Shown: positions 1 through 13,080, counted from the stretch's first letter. The stretch is DNA of 64,000 nt from Microcebus murinus (GCF_040939455.1 NC_134136.1:104334014-104398013), one strand, 5' to 3'. The notes: generated by a model from the sequence alone, not told the origin. Translations and numbers: made by a program.

Positions 1-76
1 TTCATCATAATTCCTGTCCTCTAGCTACTGCTTTCTCCATTGCCATAGTCAATTAATCCGGCCTTCCTCCTTATTT

Positions 77-424
77 GTTTGTGTTTTTTTGTTTGTTTGT
101 TTTTTGAGACAGGGTCTTACTCTGTTGCCTGGGCTAGAGTGCCGTGGCATTGGCCTAGCTCACAGCAACCTTGAACTCCTGGGCTCAAGAGATCCTCCTG
201 CCTCAGCCTCCCGAGTAGCTGGAATTACAAACATGCGCCACCATGCCCGGCTAATTTTTTCCACATATTTTTAGTTGTCCAGCTAATTTTTTCTATTTTT
301 AGTAGAGACGGTGGGGGTGTGTTTCACTCTTGCTTAGGCTGGTCTCAAACTCCTGACCTCAAGTGATCAGCCCGTCTCGGCCTCCCAGAGTGCTAGGATT
401 ACAGGCGTGAGCCACCACGCCCGC
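77..424 (-). mobile_element. Alu SINE, lemur type, antisense
   Basis: Reading the plus strand, a T/G-rich stretch (the reversed A tail) leads into 'gagacagggtcttactctgttgcc', then both Alu arms, and ends 'gtgagccaccacgcccgccc'. The right arm contains the duplicated 'agctaattttttctattttta' segment. Probable target-site duplication: 'cctccttatt' before and 'cctccttgtt' after. A 61-codon frame at 89-274 lies entirely inside the element and is not a gene. Confidence 0.93.
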
Positions 425-2455
425 CCCTCCTTGTTGTATCACTTTTACCTGCTTCTCCCCCTTGTCAGCATTTACCTCACTCCAACCTGTCTTGTTATGT
501 GTCATAGATCAGCTCTCCAACTAGATTTTAAGTTCCATGAAGTCCAACAATTTGTCTTATTTGTTTTTACATCACCTTTATTCCTTGTTTTTATAATTTG
601 CCACAGTTGGAAACAAAAGTTTATATTACAGACTTTCAGCAACTTCCTGGAACTGAGATAAGGGTACTGGGGAAGGGAAGCAAATTAAAGGATACTTGAA
701 GAAACCTGAAGAAAGTAATTTAGGCTATTTTATGGTTTATAGTCTCTTCTTAATCAGCTGGGGACCTTCATAATATTGGTTGCTGATAATGATATGACAG
801 ACATCATCAAATAAGGAGACTTAAATTTTGTCTATATGGGCCAAACACACACATTTAAAAAATATTTTTAGTGATGATGACATTTAAGCTCTTAGATTGC
901 TAGACATGTGGTGGTAGAGCAAATATATTTAAATACTTGTTTCAAAGATCTACATAAACAAAACAAGATTTATAACTTCAGAACCAATGTTATTGAATAT
1001 AATTCCTTCATGCAACAAATATTGATTCATTATTCACTGGGGGTCAGGTACAGTTAAGCCTAAAACTTGCTGTCTGCTTTGGTCATGCTGGCTTTAATCC
1101 ACTGTTACTTGAGTCTTATTATGATTCAAAAATGTCTTACAAATTGGCTGGAATTGGTTGGTCGGTATTGTTGGCTCCTTTCCCTAACCCTGACACTAAT
1201 CACACCACACACATGAATCTGAGGATGGAGAACAACTAGATTTTCACCCTTTACAGTCAAGCTCTTGTTTCTTCCTGAACTGGTTCCTTGTACAAATCAA
1301 AACACATGTAGGCAGAATAACAAATGAGAACTCTTTTGAGCTTTTCAGCCAACAATAACATATTTCTGTAAAAATGGAAGTGTACAAGATGGCAGCCATC
1401 TGTTGTTTAAAAACAACAGAACTATATTAAAATATAATTATTGTGTAAGGTCTGTGCCTTGAAAGCAAGGGCAAAATTGTTTATGTTTATCTAAATGGAG
1501 GAAACTTTTGTGTTCTTCTTTGTCTTTGTCTATGCTGATGTGAGATCGGGTAACTATTACTAACTGAAAATAGTTAATCATATTTAATTATAGATGAGAT
1601 CAGTCAAAAAAATGCTGTTTTTTATTATTCATAGACCACATGGACATGTCTAATTGGGCAACTCTGATTCTTTTCTCTGTGAGTGACTTGAAATCCAGAC
1701 ATATTAGCTTAGCAAATGCCTAGGAAATCTGTGATAATTTAATGCTAACAGAGACTGAACTTTTTCTCCTTTATTCTTCTAAAACTTAGAAACATATAAA
1801 TCATAACAGAAATAGCAGTTAGAATAATTATAAAAAGTTTTCTTAATGAAGCACTTTCTAAGTTTTTGACAAAAAAAATGTTTCTCCAGATATTCAATAA
1901 AATTGACGCTATTAAATTATACTGTTAATCTTTTTGCTTTACTAGTTAAAAATGCCTTCCATACAAATCCTCTATATTATTTCAATTTTGGGTTCATTTT
2001 CAATGTTTATTAAAGGAATTTTATAAGTTAATCTTGTAAATGGTTTTCATTTATACCATTGTGCTTTATGAATGAAAAATATAAGCATGATATAATTCCT
2101 TGGAAAAGATGTTAATATCATTATCACAGCAGATATTTTACAAAGGTTAATAGGCAATGGCTTGCATATGTATTTTACTTAATCTGCATTGTAGTTTGAA
2201 AGCACACAAACATGTGAAGTAATTACCAACATTTTGCCAACATAAAAACCCACATTTCTATCTTCCTTTACAAAGGATGGGAGGCAAGCATTGCACTTCC
2301 AGGCTAAGACTATAATCTCAAAATACCCAAAATAAAGGAATGCCAAGGGGAAAATTTACGTTTTTGTTAAGATGGCCATGCTTTCTATGATCATGATTGA
2401 AAATATAAACTATTTCTACTAAATAAGGACTTATGAGAGAAAATTTCAAATTAGG
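425..2455. other. Unassigned AT-rich sequence
   Basis: I see no recognisable gene or RNA here. The 84-codon frame at 407-661 starts inside the Alu and shows no domain. A short stretch near 998-1060 ('catgcaacaaatattgattc...gggggtcaggta') resembles an antisense L2 3' end but is too eroded to call firmly. Confidence 0.5.
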
Positions 2456-2576
2456 AATATCTCCCACTAGAATGTTAACTTCATGAGAGCAGATACTTGG
2501 CACAGCTGTATCCTCCACTCTACTGTAGTCCCTGGCACTCACTATGTACTCAATGAATATTTTGTTGAATGAATGA
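2456..2576 (+). mobile_element. LINE-2 (L2) 3' end
   Basis: Degraded but recognisable L2 3' terminus in sense: 'ctcccactagaatgttaacttcatgagagc', then 'ccctggcactcactatgtactcaatgaat', ending in the L2 tail repeat 'gttgaatgaatgaa'. The minus-strand frame at 2318-2542 is a shadow of this. Confidence 0.7.
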
Positions 2577-2924
2577 ACACCCTTTCTCTTTTTCTTTCAC
2601 ATCATCCAGGTACTTGTCCCTCCTACAGTCTTTTGCCATGCAGATTTACCATTCTATTATTTGATGCCAGAAAACCCTCCAATGGGGAGAGCTCCATGTT
2701 CTTCACTTTTACAGTTTTTTAGACTCTTCGCTATCATACCTTTATTCCTAACAGCAAAGAAGCCAAAAATTCACACACTGAGATGTGGATCAGCCAGAAA
2801 TATTTACAAATTAAAAAATGAGAATATTGAGATATTTCTCAATAATGAAATGTAGACTGTAGGATAATATTTAAAAATTCAAATTATACAGGAGGAATAA
2901 TTTTTGTGAAGGAATCTAGTCCTA
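2577..2924. other. Unassigned sequence
   Basis: No recognised feature. A 64-codon plus-strand frame (2661-2855) has no identifiable domain or family resemblance and is probably a chance frame. Confidence 0.4.
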
Positions 2925-2929
2925 AGCGA

Positions 2930-3092
2930 GTGCTTTTCAGACTTTAATTGTTCGTATGAATCACCTGGGGATCTTGTTAAAACACAAATGTGTATTTGGT
3001 AGGCCTGGAGCAGATTCTGAGAGTCTACATTTATAATAACCCTCAGGTGATGCTGATGCTACTGGTCCATGGACTACACTTTGGGTACCTAG
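2930..3092. mobile_element. MER5A-type hAT-Charlie fragment
   Basis: Contains the MER5A landmarks in order: 'gtgcttttcagactttaa', 'gaatcacctggggatcttgttaaaac', 'cagattctgagag', 'caggtgatgctgatgctactggtccatggactacactttg'. These match a nonautonomous hAT-Charlie element in which both ends carry the 'cagtggttctcaaa' type inverted terminus. Old and diverged. Confidence 0.75.
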
Positions 3093-3839
3093 GTATTAAG
3101 CAACTGCTTAAACTGTTTGTTTGAAAACAGTCTGACTTGAAGTTATATGTGATAAGGGTGATGGGCCTTTATCAACCTGCTGGAAAAACTTAGATGCCTA
3201 AATATGTCCAAATGGGATACATACTTGGAGTAAGAACTTTATAGTGGGAGACTGAAAGGCACCTGATATATAATCTGTTGCCTCTATTTACAAATGGGGC
3301 TCTGGACCCCATAGATATTCAATGACTTATTTAAGAACTCACAGTTATGCTGATGCTGTACCCAATGGGAACACAGATTTCCTTATTCCCAGATCCAAGT
3401 TCTTTCAAATACATCATGCTGTCTCTTAGCTATTGAAATTATAGTAGCATTCCTTCAGTAAAACATTTAGGAAGTTACCAAACTATAAAATATACTTAAT
3501 TTCAATTAATATTAAATGCTTCACTAAAGTCAGTTACAATGAATGGAAATAGTGCATTTGTTTCATAATGAGATGCATTTCTTGTAGGCAACATTTATTA
3601 ATCTTGTAATAATTTATCTTATCTATTGAAAATAATGCTGAAGACATTTAGAATGCCTTTTATTGGACGAGCATTACTGAACATTAGATGATGAATGACC
3701 TTGTTGAACTAATTTGTTTAGTCTATAAGAAAAAATTTGATTTTATGACTAAGTAAAAATTTAGAAAAAGAAAGCAACAAAATGCCAAAAATCAATATTA
3801 CTACTTTTTCTGATGAAGAATGTATTTTTAGCTAAAGTG

Positions 3840-3847
<8 letters not shown>
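3093..3847. other. Unassigned AT-rich sequence
   Basis: No gene or clear repeat recognised. 3240-3440 has a faint MIR/L2-like look but no diagnostic core. Confidence 0.35.
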
Positions 3848-3870
<23 letters not shown>

Positions 3871-4171
3871 ACAGAGTCTTGCTTTGTTGCCCAGGCTAAC
3901 GTGAGTGCCTAGCTCACAGCAACCTCAATCTCCTGGACGCAAGCAATCCTCCTGCCTCAGCCTCCCAAGTAGCTGGGACTACAGGCATGTGCCACCATTC
4001 CTGGCTAATTTTTTTTAATATATATATTGGCCAATTAATTTATTTCTATTTATAGTAGAGACAGGATCTCACTCTTGCTCAGGCTGGTTTTGAACTCCTG
4101 ACCTCAAGCAATCCGCCCGCCTCAGCCTCCCAGAGTGCTAGGATTACAGGAGTGAGCCACTGCACCTGGCT
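3848..4171 (-). mobile_element. Alu SINE, lemur type, antisense
   Basis: Long T run followed by 'gagacagagtcttgctttgttgcccaggct', a left arm with a small deletion ('gtgagtgcctagctcac'), the 'ttggccaattaatttatttcta' segment and 'ggattacaggagtgagccactgcacctggc'. Target-site duplication 'tgaattttt' on both sides. Confidence 0.95.
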
Positions 4172-4796
4172 TGAATTTTTAAAATTTTTAAACATCTACA
4201 TGGATCCCCCTCAACTCTAATGTCAAGGAGGTTTCTCATCTACTTTATCCAATAGTCTTTCATATCTCATCAAAAACCATTTTCCTTTTTACTGTGCATG
4301 TATGTGTGTGTAAGTGAAAGTGATGCAAATTCTTAAAATCAGATAAAAAAGAATGATTTTTTTCTCACTATGGTGCAAAGTAAAATGAAAAGTGATCTAA
4401 TTGGCATAAATTAGACACAACATTTTATTGGCAGTTTTACGATACTTGAAACTTTTTTTTGTCTCAAGATCTAACATGCTGAAATAAAAAAGAAGAAAAA
4501 AAGATCTAATCAGATTATGTCACCAAATCAGAGGTCACATATATCCATGGGGACTTAATGGAATCTCTTGAATTTTCATGGGGAAAAGACAATATGTTCA
4601 TGAGGAGTAGAAGAATTCATTACCAACTCCTCTCCTCCATAGAAGCCTTCTATTTCCCTGAGCCATATTGGTATTATAAAAGCAACAAATGGAAGCTTCT
4701 CCTGACATAGGATATAAGAATGTGCTGCTATGATGTGAGGAGCATAAAGGGAAAATCAGGCAGCATAATTACTGTGCTAATTAGGCTCATACCATT
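4172..4796. other. Unassigned sequence
   Basis: No gene or RNA recognised. The 61-codon frame at 4720-4905 runs into the following L1 tail and is not a gene. Confidence 0.4.
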
Positions 4797-4812
4797 AAAA
4801 ATCATATACCCT

Positions 4813-4963
4813 ATACAACCACGACGAGTAAGATGTGCAACGTTTGGGGGATGGGCATGCTTGAAGCTCTTACTTGAGGGTGGGGGGCATGGGCAATATT
4901 TGTAACCTTAACACTTGTACCCCCATAATATGCTAAAATAAAAAAATAAATAAAATAAGATAA
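4813..4963 (+). mobile_element. 5'-truncated strepsirrhine L1 3' end
   Basis: About 151 bp of L1 3' UTR in sense. It includes 'gggcatgcttgaagctctta', 'gggcaatatttgtaacc' and 'cttgtacccccataatatgct', followed by an A-rich tail. It is flanked by a 16-bp target-site duplication with two mismatches (4797-4812 and 4964-4979). The duplication begins TT/AAAAA, matching the L1 endonuclease preference. Confidence 0.88.
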
Positions 4964-4979
4964 AAAAATATTATACCCT

Positions 4980-6047
4980 CCACATTATTGTTGTTGTTAA
5001 TATCACTTGAATATTGCCTCACAGATTACAAAATGCTTCCTCATACATTATTTTCATATCACAGATTATGAAATGCTAGCATTATAAATCACAATCATAT
5101 GAAAGAGTATTATTTTAATATTACATGAAACTTTGATTTTCAGTGATGCCACGTGTTTCCACAGTAACTATGAGTAATTAATTGCTATAAAATCACAAAC
5201 AATATTTCCTTTTGAGAGTTGATGACAGATGCTGGCATTTTAACAAAGGGTAAATTAAATAATCCACAGCATGCTGAGAGAATTGAATTGGTTAGTAGGC
5301 ATTTTTTAAAAAACAAAAAATTCTAATGATGCTTGATGATGTTTGGAATGTTCTGGTAGCTATACGATTTTAAGAGGGCCTAGCAGGCCTCTTTCCCTAT
5401 TCTTTACCTAGCAATCACACCGATATCTTCTGACTATTAGACATTTCTAATGTAATCACCCTCTTTTTACAGTGTAAACATTCCAGCAGGCATGGAAATT
5501 ATAACACATTAAGCCATTTTATCTGAAATTCTCATTTTATTGTGATTTGGTTTAATCTGTTTGCTTTGGTCCAAATTATAAGACAAAATGAGGACACAGA
5601 GAATAGGCATCTTGTTAACAGGGAAAGAGGATGGAACTGCAGAAAAGCAGTGAGTTTTCCCGGGCGCTAAAAGGGAAATACAAAGTTATGTCAAGAAATG
5701 GAAGGGCAACCCCAAAGCCAGATTTGTATGGGGCCTCTCCTTTCCTTATGCCTAAATAATAACCATAATTCCTGGTTAAATTTTATTACTACAGTTGAAT
5801 AGTAGTAACTTTTTTGTGTAGAATACTGAACTTCTAAATTATTTTTGTACTCCTTGTCAAATGTACTTTAAAATTAAATAGCTGTCGTAATACAGTATAC
5901 CAGTAAATCCCAATTTGTCTTACAGGGTGACTCAAAACTCTTGAAAGGTCACTAATTTTGAACCTTTACATCATCCTTAAAATTAATTGAAGAATGACTG
6001 CTGCTAGTGTATATGACTTGAAAATATATTTTGTTTAGAACATACGG

Positions 6048-6048
<1 letters not shown>
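4980..6048. other. Unassigned AT-rich sequence
   Basis: No gene, RNA or confidently assignable repeat seen. Confidence 0.4.

Positions 6049-6105
<57 letters not shown>
6049..6105 (+). repeat. (TG)n microsatellite
   Basis: Uninterrupted TG dinucleotide run of about 28 units. Read on the minus strand it creates the poly-His-Thr tract of the spurious 139-codon frame at 5952-6371. Confidence 0.98.
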
Positions 6106-6108
<3 letters not shown>

Positions 6109-6829
6109 GGTGAATTGGCTGCCCACATTTTAAAATTTGAAGATCTCCCATAAGGATCCATTTTCCTCTTACAAAACTGAAGATCAAGCAATATTGGACC
6201 TACGTTCTGTATTATGCTGCAGCTAAGTATCACTGCCTTCTCTGGAAAGGATCTTCCCTGTCTCGTCTCCCAGGTCTTGGCAAACTTGATTCTTTCTTGG
6301 ACACAATTGTTTTGACACCTATTGGCATGCCATGTAGAAGAAATGGCATTCCTAAAATCTGACCAATGCATTGATTGATTGGTTATTCTTGCAAACAGCT
6401 GAATGAACTATTTCAGTTTTATTTTTGCTCTATTACATATATATGTATATCTGGGGAAGGGAGAGAGAGAAATTACAGTTTTAAATGGACCAATTTACCA
6501 CTGTACAATTATAAAGGCTACATTGAAGCAATTTTAAGAATAATTTAGATCATATTTTTGCAAGTAAGGTTCTGTGTCTTGTAAGTATGATAGAAAGAAA
6601 AAGAAGAAATATACATATGTTTCTGTACCCTAATGGCCATAAATGTGTAAATATTGCATGTTTAAGTGAAGAGTCATTATTCAGGAATTCTAATATGTGC
6701 CAGAAGTATACAATCTCTCTCTTCTATTTTGTGCTAGATATATAAATAATATATGTTCCCTAGTCCTCTATTCATTGCAGAGTCTGGTGGATAGAAATTT
6801 AAAAAATAGTCATAATTAAAATAGAAGGA
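6106..6829. other. Unassigned sequence
   Basis: No gene recognised. The minus-strand frame crossing this region stays open partly because of the (CA)n run and shows no family motif. Confidence 0.4.
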
Positions 6830-7330
6830 GGTTAAGGCTATAGTATAGGCAGGTACACACTATATGGAACAACTAGGCAGAAGTAATTCTGCCTCAAATA
6901 GTCTGTGAAGGTCCCACAGGAGTGGCCATTGAGTTGATTTTTGGAAAAATAAGTAGAGTTTTATCTGGCAAAGGAAACAAGAAAAAGCATTTTAGGAGAG
7001 GGAATGGCATAAGCAAAGACCTAAACATGTGAAAGTTGATTTTTATACCCATAAAAATCTCTGATTGCAGCATATGGTTGGAGATGGTGGATAATAAAAG
7101 GAGATGTGGAAGATATAATGAATGGATAGTAAGATTTTAAAGGGTTTTTAACTCCTTCTCAAAGACCTGGAGCATTTTAGTATAGATAATAGGAAGTAGT
7201 AAATGGTTTTAGGGGAGGGTATGAAGTGATGAGAAAGGCAATTCTGACTGCAGAGTGGGTTCCTGATTAGCAGGGGGGTCAAGTGAAGTCAAGGAGTTTG
7301 TTAGTAGGCTTTAGGGATTGGCCAGGGAGA
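6830..7330 (-). mobile_element. L2 fragment, antisense, degraded
   Basis: Carries several antisense L2 ORF2-end phrases in L2 order: 'tgtgaaggtcccacaggagtggccattgagttg', 'gcataagcaaagacc', 'gattttaaagggtttttaac', 'caattctgactgcagagtgg'. Strongly eroded, with approximate borders. Confidence 0.6.
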
Positions 7331-9084
7331 GAGGCTGAGTCAGAACAGAAGCGATTGGCGATGGGGAGAAATCAGAAGATAAATAACTTGAGAGATATTA
7401 CTGATGAAGAAACTTTCCCAATTGGATGTGGGTGCTCAGAGGACAAGATGAATTGGAGGTATGTAGGTTGGGAAAGAGTGACAAAATCATGCCAAAATCA
7501 AAATCATAGTGTCTAGGAAGGGAAGTATTTTCTGCAGCATAGACAACAGTCCCTTGGAAATGTATTAACTCTGTCATAAAATACCATTTCCTACAAATGT
7601 TAATTAGGTATTTGAACCTAAACTTATTTGGAATTCATTATTATCATAGCTATCATTATTGTTATTATAAAAAGTAGTATTTTGAAAATGTGAGCAACCT
7701 CATGCTGTACATGCACACTTAGAATAATGCTAAAAACCAAACCAAACAAAAAACAAGTAACAACAACAAAATCTTGATTTAATGCAAGAAACATGCACGT
7801 TTATTTTAGCTTGTTTGTTCTTTGTTTTTCTAAAGAATCATGAACCATTTTTTTTTTTAAGTCCAAGCTGTTGCCATCCTGGTGAACACATTAACTACAT
7901 AAAGTAACTGTGCGCAGAATACAACTGAAGTCTGCAGCTGCTCTGGAGGATAAAAGCCTATTTCTTTTAAGTGCTGGCTTAGGCCCTCCCAAATTGTGTA
8001 CATCACATGAGCTGTATTTAATTCAGACCACCCCCAAACACGCCTTCCAAGTTAGGTTAAAATCTATGTAGCCATTTTCATGTAACATAGAAACTTTATT
8101 TTATTTACATAGATTCTATTTATTTTATAACATTGTTACTGTTTGCCTTTCTGGTTCATGAATCTAGTTTCTCGGTAATTCTACTTTTACATGAATAAGT
8201 ATCCCATGTGTTTATCCTACTAGATATCCCATCACTCAAATTGAAACATACCTTGGGCTTATTCAATTCTTTGGTGCCTCACTATATTTCCCATTATGTA
8301 AGTAAGTTTCTAATGCAATATATTCAGCATAGTATGATGCATTCCCAGCTTGCATTGGCTATTCATACCCAGGCATCCATCTTGCATTTGAAACAAAATA
8401 GCATTTTGTTTGTTATAAACATGCTAATTCAGGTGCCTGTTTATTGTAGGATTAGCAAAAAAATATGACTGTATTTTTGAAGACTATATGTGGATATGAA
8501 GTATCGTGAATGACTGCTCTACTTTATCAAATTCAGAATTAAAATAGGATTTAAATAATTAAAAAGAGAGGGCTTTTCAGTTTATGGACTTTCTTATTAT
8601 CCTAAAAAAAAAGTGATAGTGAGGTTTCCAGCTGAGAGGAATGGTTGTGAAAAACATTTTGTTCCAGTTAGTTAATTCTTCCCTACATGTGCTATATTCA
8701 TCGTATCCATTTTAAAAGCAAATGAGCCATCTCTATCTCCTCTCACATTTGTGGCAAACTCTTGCTGTGCCAATTTCAGATTACATGCATCTTAGAGAAA
8801 ATAAGATGTTCTAATCTTGATTATAATTGTAAGTTAAAAGAGTGAAATTAGTTCAATATGAGGACATTGATACATTGCACTGCCCCTTTTGACAAAATAG
8901 AAAAACATATCTATACACAGGATGATAAATTCCTGCATTAAACTGCATAATACTACAACTGCTACTAGATTTCAACTCAATCAAGTAATCAGTTCATGGA
9001 AGCTGAAATTTGTTGATAAACATTGCTTGAGAGTTCAGCCATTTTGCAAATAATTATAGCAAGCTTTCAATGAACTTATTTTCA
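7331..9084. other. Unassigned AT-rich sequence
   Basis: No gene, structural RNA or confident repeat recognised. The 77- and 86-codon frames at 7283-7516 and 8208-8468 lack any recognisable domain. Confidence 0.4.
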
Positions 9085-9790
9085 TTACGAATGCAGGCAC
9101 TTCCCAAATGAGGATATAAGAATGGATAATAAACACATGAAAAGATGCTCAGCATCATTTGTCATAAGGAAAATGTAAAGTAAAGCCACAATGAGAATCT
9201 ATTACACACCTGTTAGAATGACTAAAATTTAAAGGACTGATCATACTAAGTATTGTAATGAGATGGAGAAAGTAGAACACTTAAACATTGCTGTTGGAAA
9301 TGAAAAGAATAGCATAATCACTTCAGAAAAATTTTGATAGCTTCTTATAAAGTGAAGCATACATCTATCTCCCCAGGACACACATTCTACTCCTAAGTAT
9401 GTACTCAAAATAAATGCAAAGGTGTATCAACACAGAAGACTTGTTCACGAATATTCATAGCAGCTTTATTTGTAATACCCTGAAACTGAAAACAAATCAA
9501 ATGTCCATCAGTTGTTGAATGGATAAACACACCATGGTCCAAAATACAATGGAAAACAATTCAGCAATAAAAAGTAACAAACTGCTGAGACACACATGAA
9601 CATGGATGAATCTCAAACAATTATATTGAACAAAGAACTCAGACACAAAAGGGTTCATAGACATTAATATGGAAATTAAGTTGTGGTGATAGAAATCAGA
9701 TTAGTCATTACATAGTCATGGGAGAATCTTCTGAGATAATGGGAATATTTTATACCTTGTGTCTTATAAGAAATGTTATGCATCCCACCA
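9085..9790 (+). mobile_element. Old L1 (L1M type) ORF2 end and 3' UTR
   Basis: Sense-strand L1 ORF2 C-terminal phrases survive in order: 'cacatgaaaagatgctcagcatcattt', 'gtaaagccacaatgaga', 'attcatagcagctttatttgtaat', 'caaatgtccatcagttgttgaatggataaa', then an L1M-like 3' UTR ('tgtggtgatag', 'gggaatattttat'). No reading frame remains open. Confidence 0.8.
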
Positions 9791-9816
9791 CCTGAACATG
9801 GAGAAGTTTAATTTTG

Positions 9817-10142
9817 TTTTGTTTTTTGAGACAGAGTCTCACTTTGTTGCTCAGGCTAGAGTGAGTGCCGTGGCATCAGCCTAGCTCACAGCAACCTCAA
9901 TCTACTGGGCTCAAGCGATCCTTCTGCCTCAGCCTCCCGAGTAGCTGGGACTAGAAGCATGCATCACCATGCCCGGCTGATTTTTTCTATATATATTTTT
10001 AGTTGGTCAATTAATTTCTTTCTATTTTTAGTAGAGACGGGGTCTCACTCAGGCTGGTTTTGAACTCCTGACCTTGAGCAATCTGCCCGCCTCGGCCTCC
10101 CAGAGTGCTAGGATTACAGGCGTGAGCCACCGCACCCAGCCT
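9817..10142 (-). mobile_element. Alu SINE, lemur type, antisense
   Basis: Complete antisense Alu with lemur right arm ('ttggtcaattaatttctttcta'). It is flanked by a perfect 16-bp target-site duplication 'gagaagtttaattttg' at 9801-9816 and 10143-10158. Confidence 0.97.
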
Positions 10143-10200
10143 GAGAAGTTTAATTTTGAATTGCTCTAAAATAATCTAAGCATTCAGGCTACAGAGATTT

Positions 10201-10235
10201 AAAAAAAAAGAAAAGAAAAGAAAAGAAAAGAAAAA
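10201..10235 (+). repeat. (GAAAA)n simple repeat
   Basis: An A run followed by five GAAAA units. Confidence 0.95.
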
Positions 10236-10284
10236 CACAGTATGGGAACATTCTGTAGTTAGGTCCTTTGTGAAAATGGAAGCA

Positions 10285-11200
10285 GGAATGAATGATGAAG
10301 CATTCATTCATTCAATCAACAACCAAATAATTATTAGAGTGTGAATGATGAGCCAGACTAACCACTGGGTATATAGATGTAGTATCTGTCCTCATCTAAA
10401 GTACATTTACTTTAGTGGACTGAGGCACAGAATAAACAATGTCAAATAAACATGATGATCACAGATCAGTGCTATAAAGAAAATAAAAGCACACAGACAA
10501 GAAGGATGACACAGGTCCATATTTGGAGAAACCCTGGGGAAGGGTATACCAGATAGAAGAAAGATAGAAGAAAGGGTGAATGCAAAAGGCCCCAGGGTGA
10601 GAAAGAGCTCAATTTGCTTGAAGATCAAAAAGGAGGAAGTGTGTGTGTCTAAAAGTCAGGCAGGCTTGTATAATGAGTGTGGAAAGCCTTCAAAAACACC
10701 ATAAGGTGCTTATATTTTAACCAAAATGAAATGGGAAGCTATTATGGAGTTTTAAGGTAGAGAGTTGCATTATCTATTTGTGTTTTTTTTTAATCTCTTT
10801 TGTTTAATGTGTGGATTGAAAGAAGGGGAGAGTAAGAAGTAAAGCATAAGCTCCTAAAAACTACTGCAATGAAATGAAAGCAGTGAGACCAGTTGGGAGG
10901 TCATTGCAATAACCCAGACAGGAAATTAGTGTAGCTTGAATGAGGGAGGCGACAGTAGAGAATTGTAGTAGGCAACTGGACAATTTTAAAGTACATTTTA
11001 GAGGTAGATCTTACAGGACTCACTGACAAATAGAATATGGAGAAATGAGTAAAATGGAAAAAACAAGGTGATCCATGAGTCTTTGATTGAGCGTCTTGCC
11101 ATTTACAAACATGGAGAGGTCTGGGTAAATAAGGCAGAGTACCAGTGTGAGAAAGTCAATGTGTATATCATCTATAGGTTTAACAGGAAAGAGATAACAC
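10285..11200 (-). mobile_element. L2, antisense
   Basis: Starts with the reversed L2 tail ('cattcattcattcaatcaac') and continues with 'gtgctataaagaaaataaaa', 'aaaaggccccagggtgag', 'aaatgggaagctattatggagttttaag', 'ccagttgggaggtcattgcaataacccagacagg' and 'aggtagatcttacaggac'. These are successive antisense segments of the L2 ORF2 end. The 73-codon minus-strand frame at 10407-10628 lies inside but is only a remnant. Confidence 0.75.
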
Positions 11201-12487
11201 TTCCAAATCAGGTGCGATGAAGAGGGAGACTGTTTACAAAGGCATGAGAAGTATGTGAGGAGAACAGCAAGGATAGTGCTGTCCCCCCAGGTAGTAAGTA
11301 TAAGGAGTCATTACTATCCCTAAGAAATAAGGGGGAAGAGAAATGAGCCCTTAGAGTGGTTATATGGAGAGGTCTTCTTAAAGGAGATGAGGTCTTCAGT
11401 AGAGGAACACAACAAACTCTAAGAAACCTGAAGGAGAGAGATCTTTGTTCTCCTTGTAGTTGGAGAACATTCTCATTGGCCAAACCCAGCTGGAACCTGG
11501 AGGAACTGGGTGGATGGGGCTTGGTGGGAAATGGAGTATGGATGGGCTAGGGAGTGGGGGATGGTAATCATCCAGTACTCAGAGAAACCAGAGTGAATCT
11601 AGAAGGGCAAAGCAAGATACCCAGCACAATGCCCATATGCTAAATTCTGTATCATTTAAGAGTGCATTAAACTTATTCTAACTATCTAAATTGCAGCCAA
11701 AAACATAGAAATTTTTGTTGTCAAGAAAATTAATTTGGAAAGCTCTCCTGGTTATATATTAATCATGTGTTATTTTTGTAATACTTATTAGAGGAAGCTG
11801 GTCCCCCTTAAAAGTATTCTTTTGAGTAGTCATTGCTTAGTTAAGAAGTAAGTCATCAGGAAAACAGTGAAGAGGAATTATGGGGTGCACAAAATCTGAA
11901 GACAACTTTAGCATTATAGAGAATCTTGGGAATAGTAGACAGATGGAAATGAAGAATTCATTCATTCTTTTACCATTAAGACCTTGCATAGGTGTTTGTG
12001 ACATTTGGAGCTGGGATAAGAAAATCAGGTTTTATTCCATATGTTCAAAGTCTTTTATTATGTTTGTCAGTATAACTTAATCTTTTTAGTTATCACATGT
12101 AATTCTGTTTCTACATTTTTCTAGAATTATCTACAAAGGCAACATCTTTACATTTTATAATGCAAGCTCTACAAGGGTCACATCGCCTACTATAAACTCT
12201 GTTTTGAAAGTTTATTTAGTCAGAAGGCACTATTGTCAAAACACTATTATCCATTTTTGATGATACATTCATTTAAAACATATTTAATGCTTCCTTAGTA
12301 TTTGTTGTTCTGTAACATTAATATTTTGTGTGTTGCTATACACTGATTGATTACTGACAGATAATAAAGACATTGGAAGAAAACAGGATTTAAATTCTAT
12401 AAGTATGTATGCATGCATATGTATGTACAAATTATTCAGTAAAGCAATGGTATTTGAATTTATTCAGAACTAAAGAACATTAATTGA
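11201..12487. other. Unassigned sequence
   Basis: No gene recognised. 11460-11640 ('cattggccaaacccagctgg...gtgaatctagaagggcaaag') looks like a diverged interspersed repeat whose family I cannot name. The overlapping frames at 11208-11483 and 11356-11550 show no domain. Confidence 0.35.
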
Positions 12488-12499
12488 TTCCAAGAAGTT

Positions 12500-12847
12500 G
12501 TTTTTTTTGTTTTGTTTTGTTTTGTTTTTTGAGACAGAGTCTCGCTTTGTTGCCCAGGCTAGAGTGAGTGCCATGGCGTTAGCGTAGCTCACGGCAACCT
12601 CAAACTCCTGGGCTCAAGCGATCCTCCTGCCTCAGCCTCCCGAGTAGCTGGGACTACAGGCATGTGCCACCATGCCCGGCTAATTTTTTCTATATATTTT
12701 TAGTTGGCCAATTAATTTATTTCTATTTATAGTAGAGACGGAGTCTCGCTCTTGCTCAGGCTGGTTTTGAACTCCTGACCTCAAGCAATCCGCCCACCTC
12801 GGCCTCCCAGCGTGCTAGAATTACAGGCATGAGCCACCGTGCCCGGC
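12500..12847 (-). mobile_element. Alu SINE, lemur type, antisense
   Basis: Starts with a (TTTTG)n stretch and ends 'gagccaccgtgcccggc'. Flanked by a perfect 12-bp target-site duplication 'ttccaagaagtt' at 12488-12499 and 12848-12859. Confidence 0.97.
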
Positions 12848-12864
12848 TTCCAAGAAGTTTTTTT

Positions 12865-13080
12865 TCAGCATCTACTATGTATGTGCCAGGCACCCTCTTC
12901 TCGGCACTCAGGTTATGTCAGTGAACAAAATAGACTCAGATTCTTGCTATTGTGGATGTGATATTCTAGTGAGGAAAGACAGACAACAAACACATAAAAA
13001 TAAATCACATGGTATGTCAGAAGGTGATACATGCTATGGGAAAAAATAGAGTATGCACAAAATAAGGCAAAATTCATCAA
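12865..13080 (-). mobile_element. L2 3' end, antisense
   Basis: Antisense L2 3' terminus: 'catctactatgtatgtgccaggcaccctctt', 'gtgaacaaaatagac', 'tgatattctagtgaggaaagacagacaa', 'gaaggtgatacatgctatggg'. Confidence 0.7.

Noticed and set aside
5952..6371. 139-codon minus-strand open frame
   Set aside because: It is kept open by the (CA)n run, which encodes His-Thr repeats. No domain or conserved motif is seen outside the repeat.
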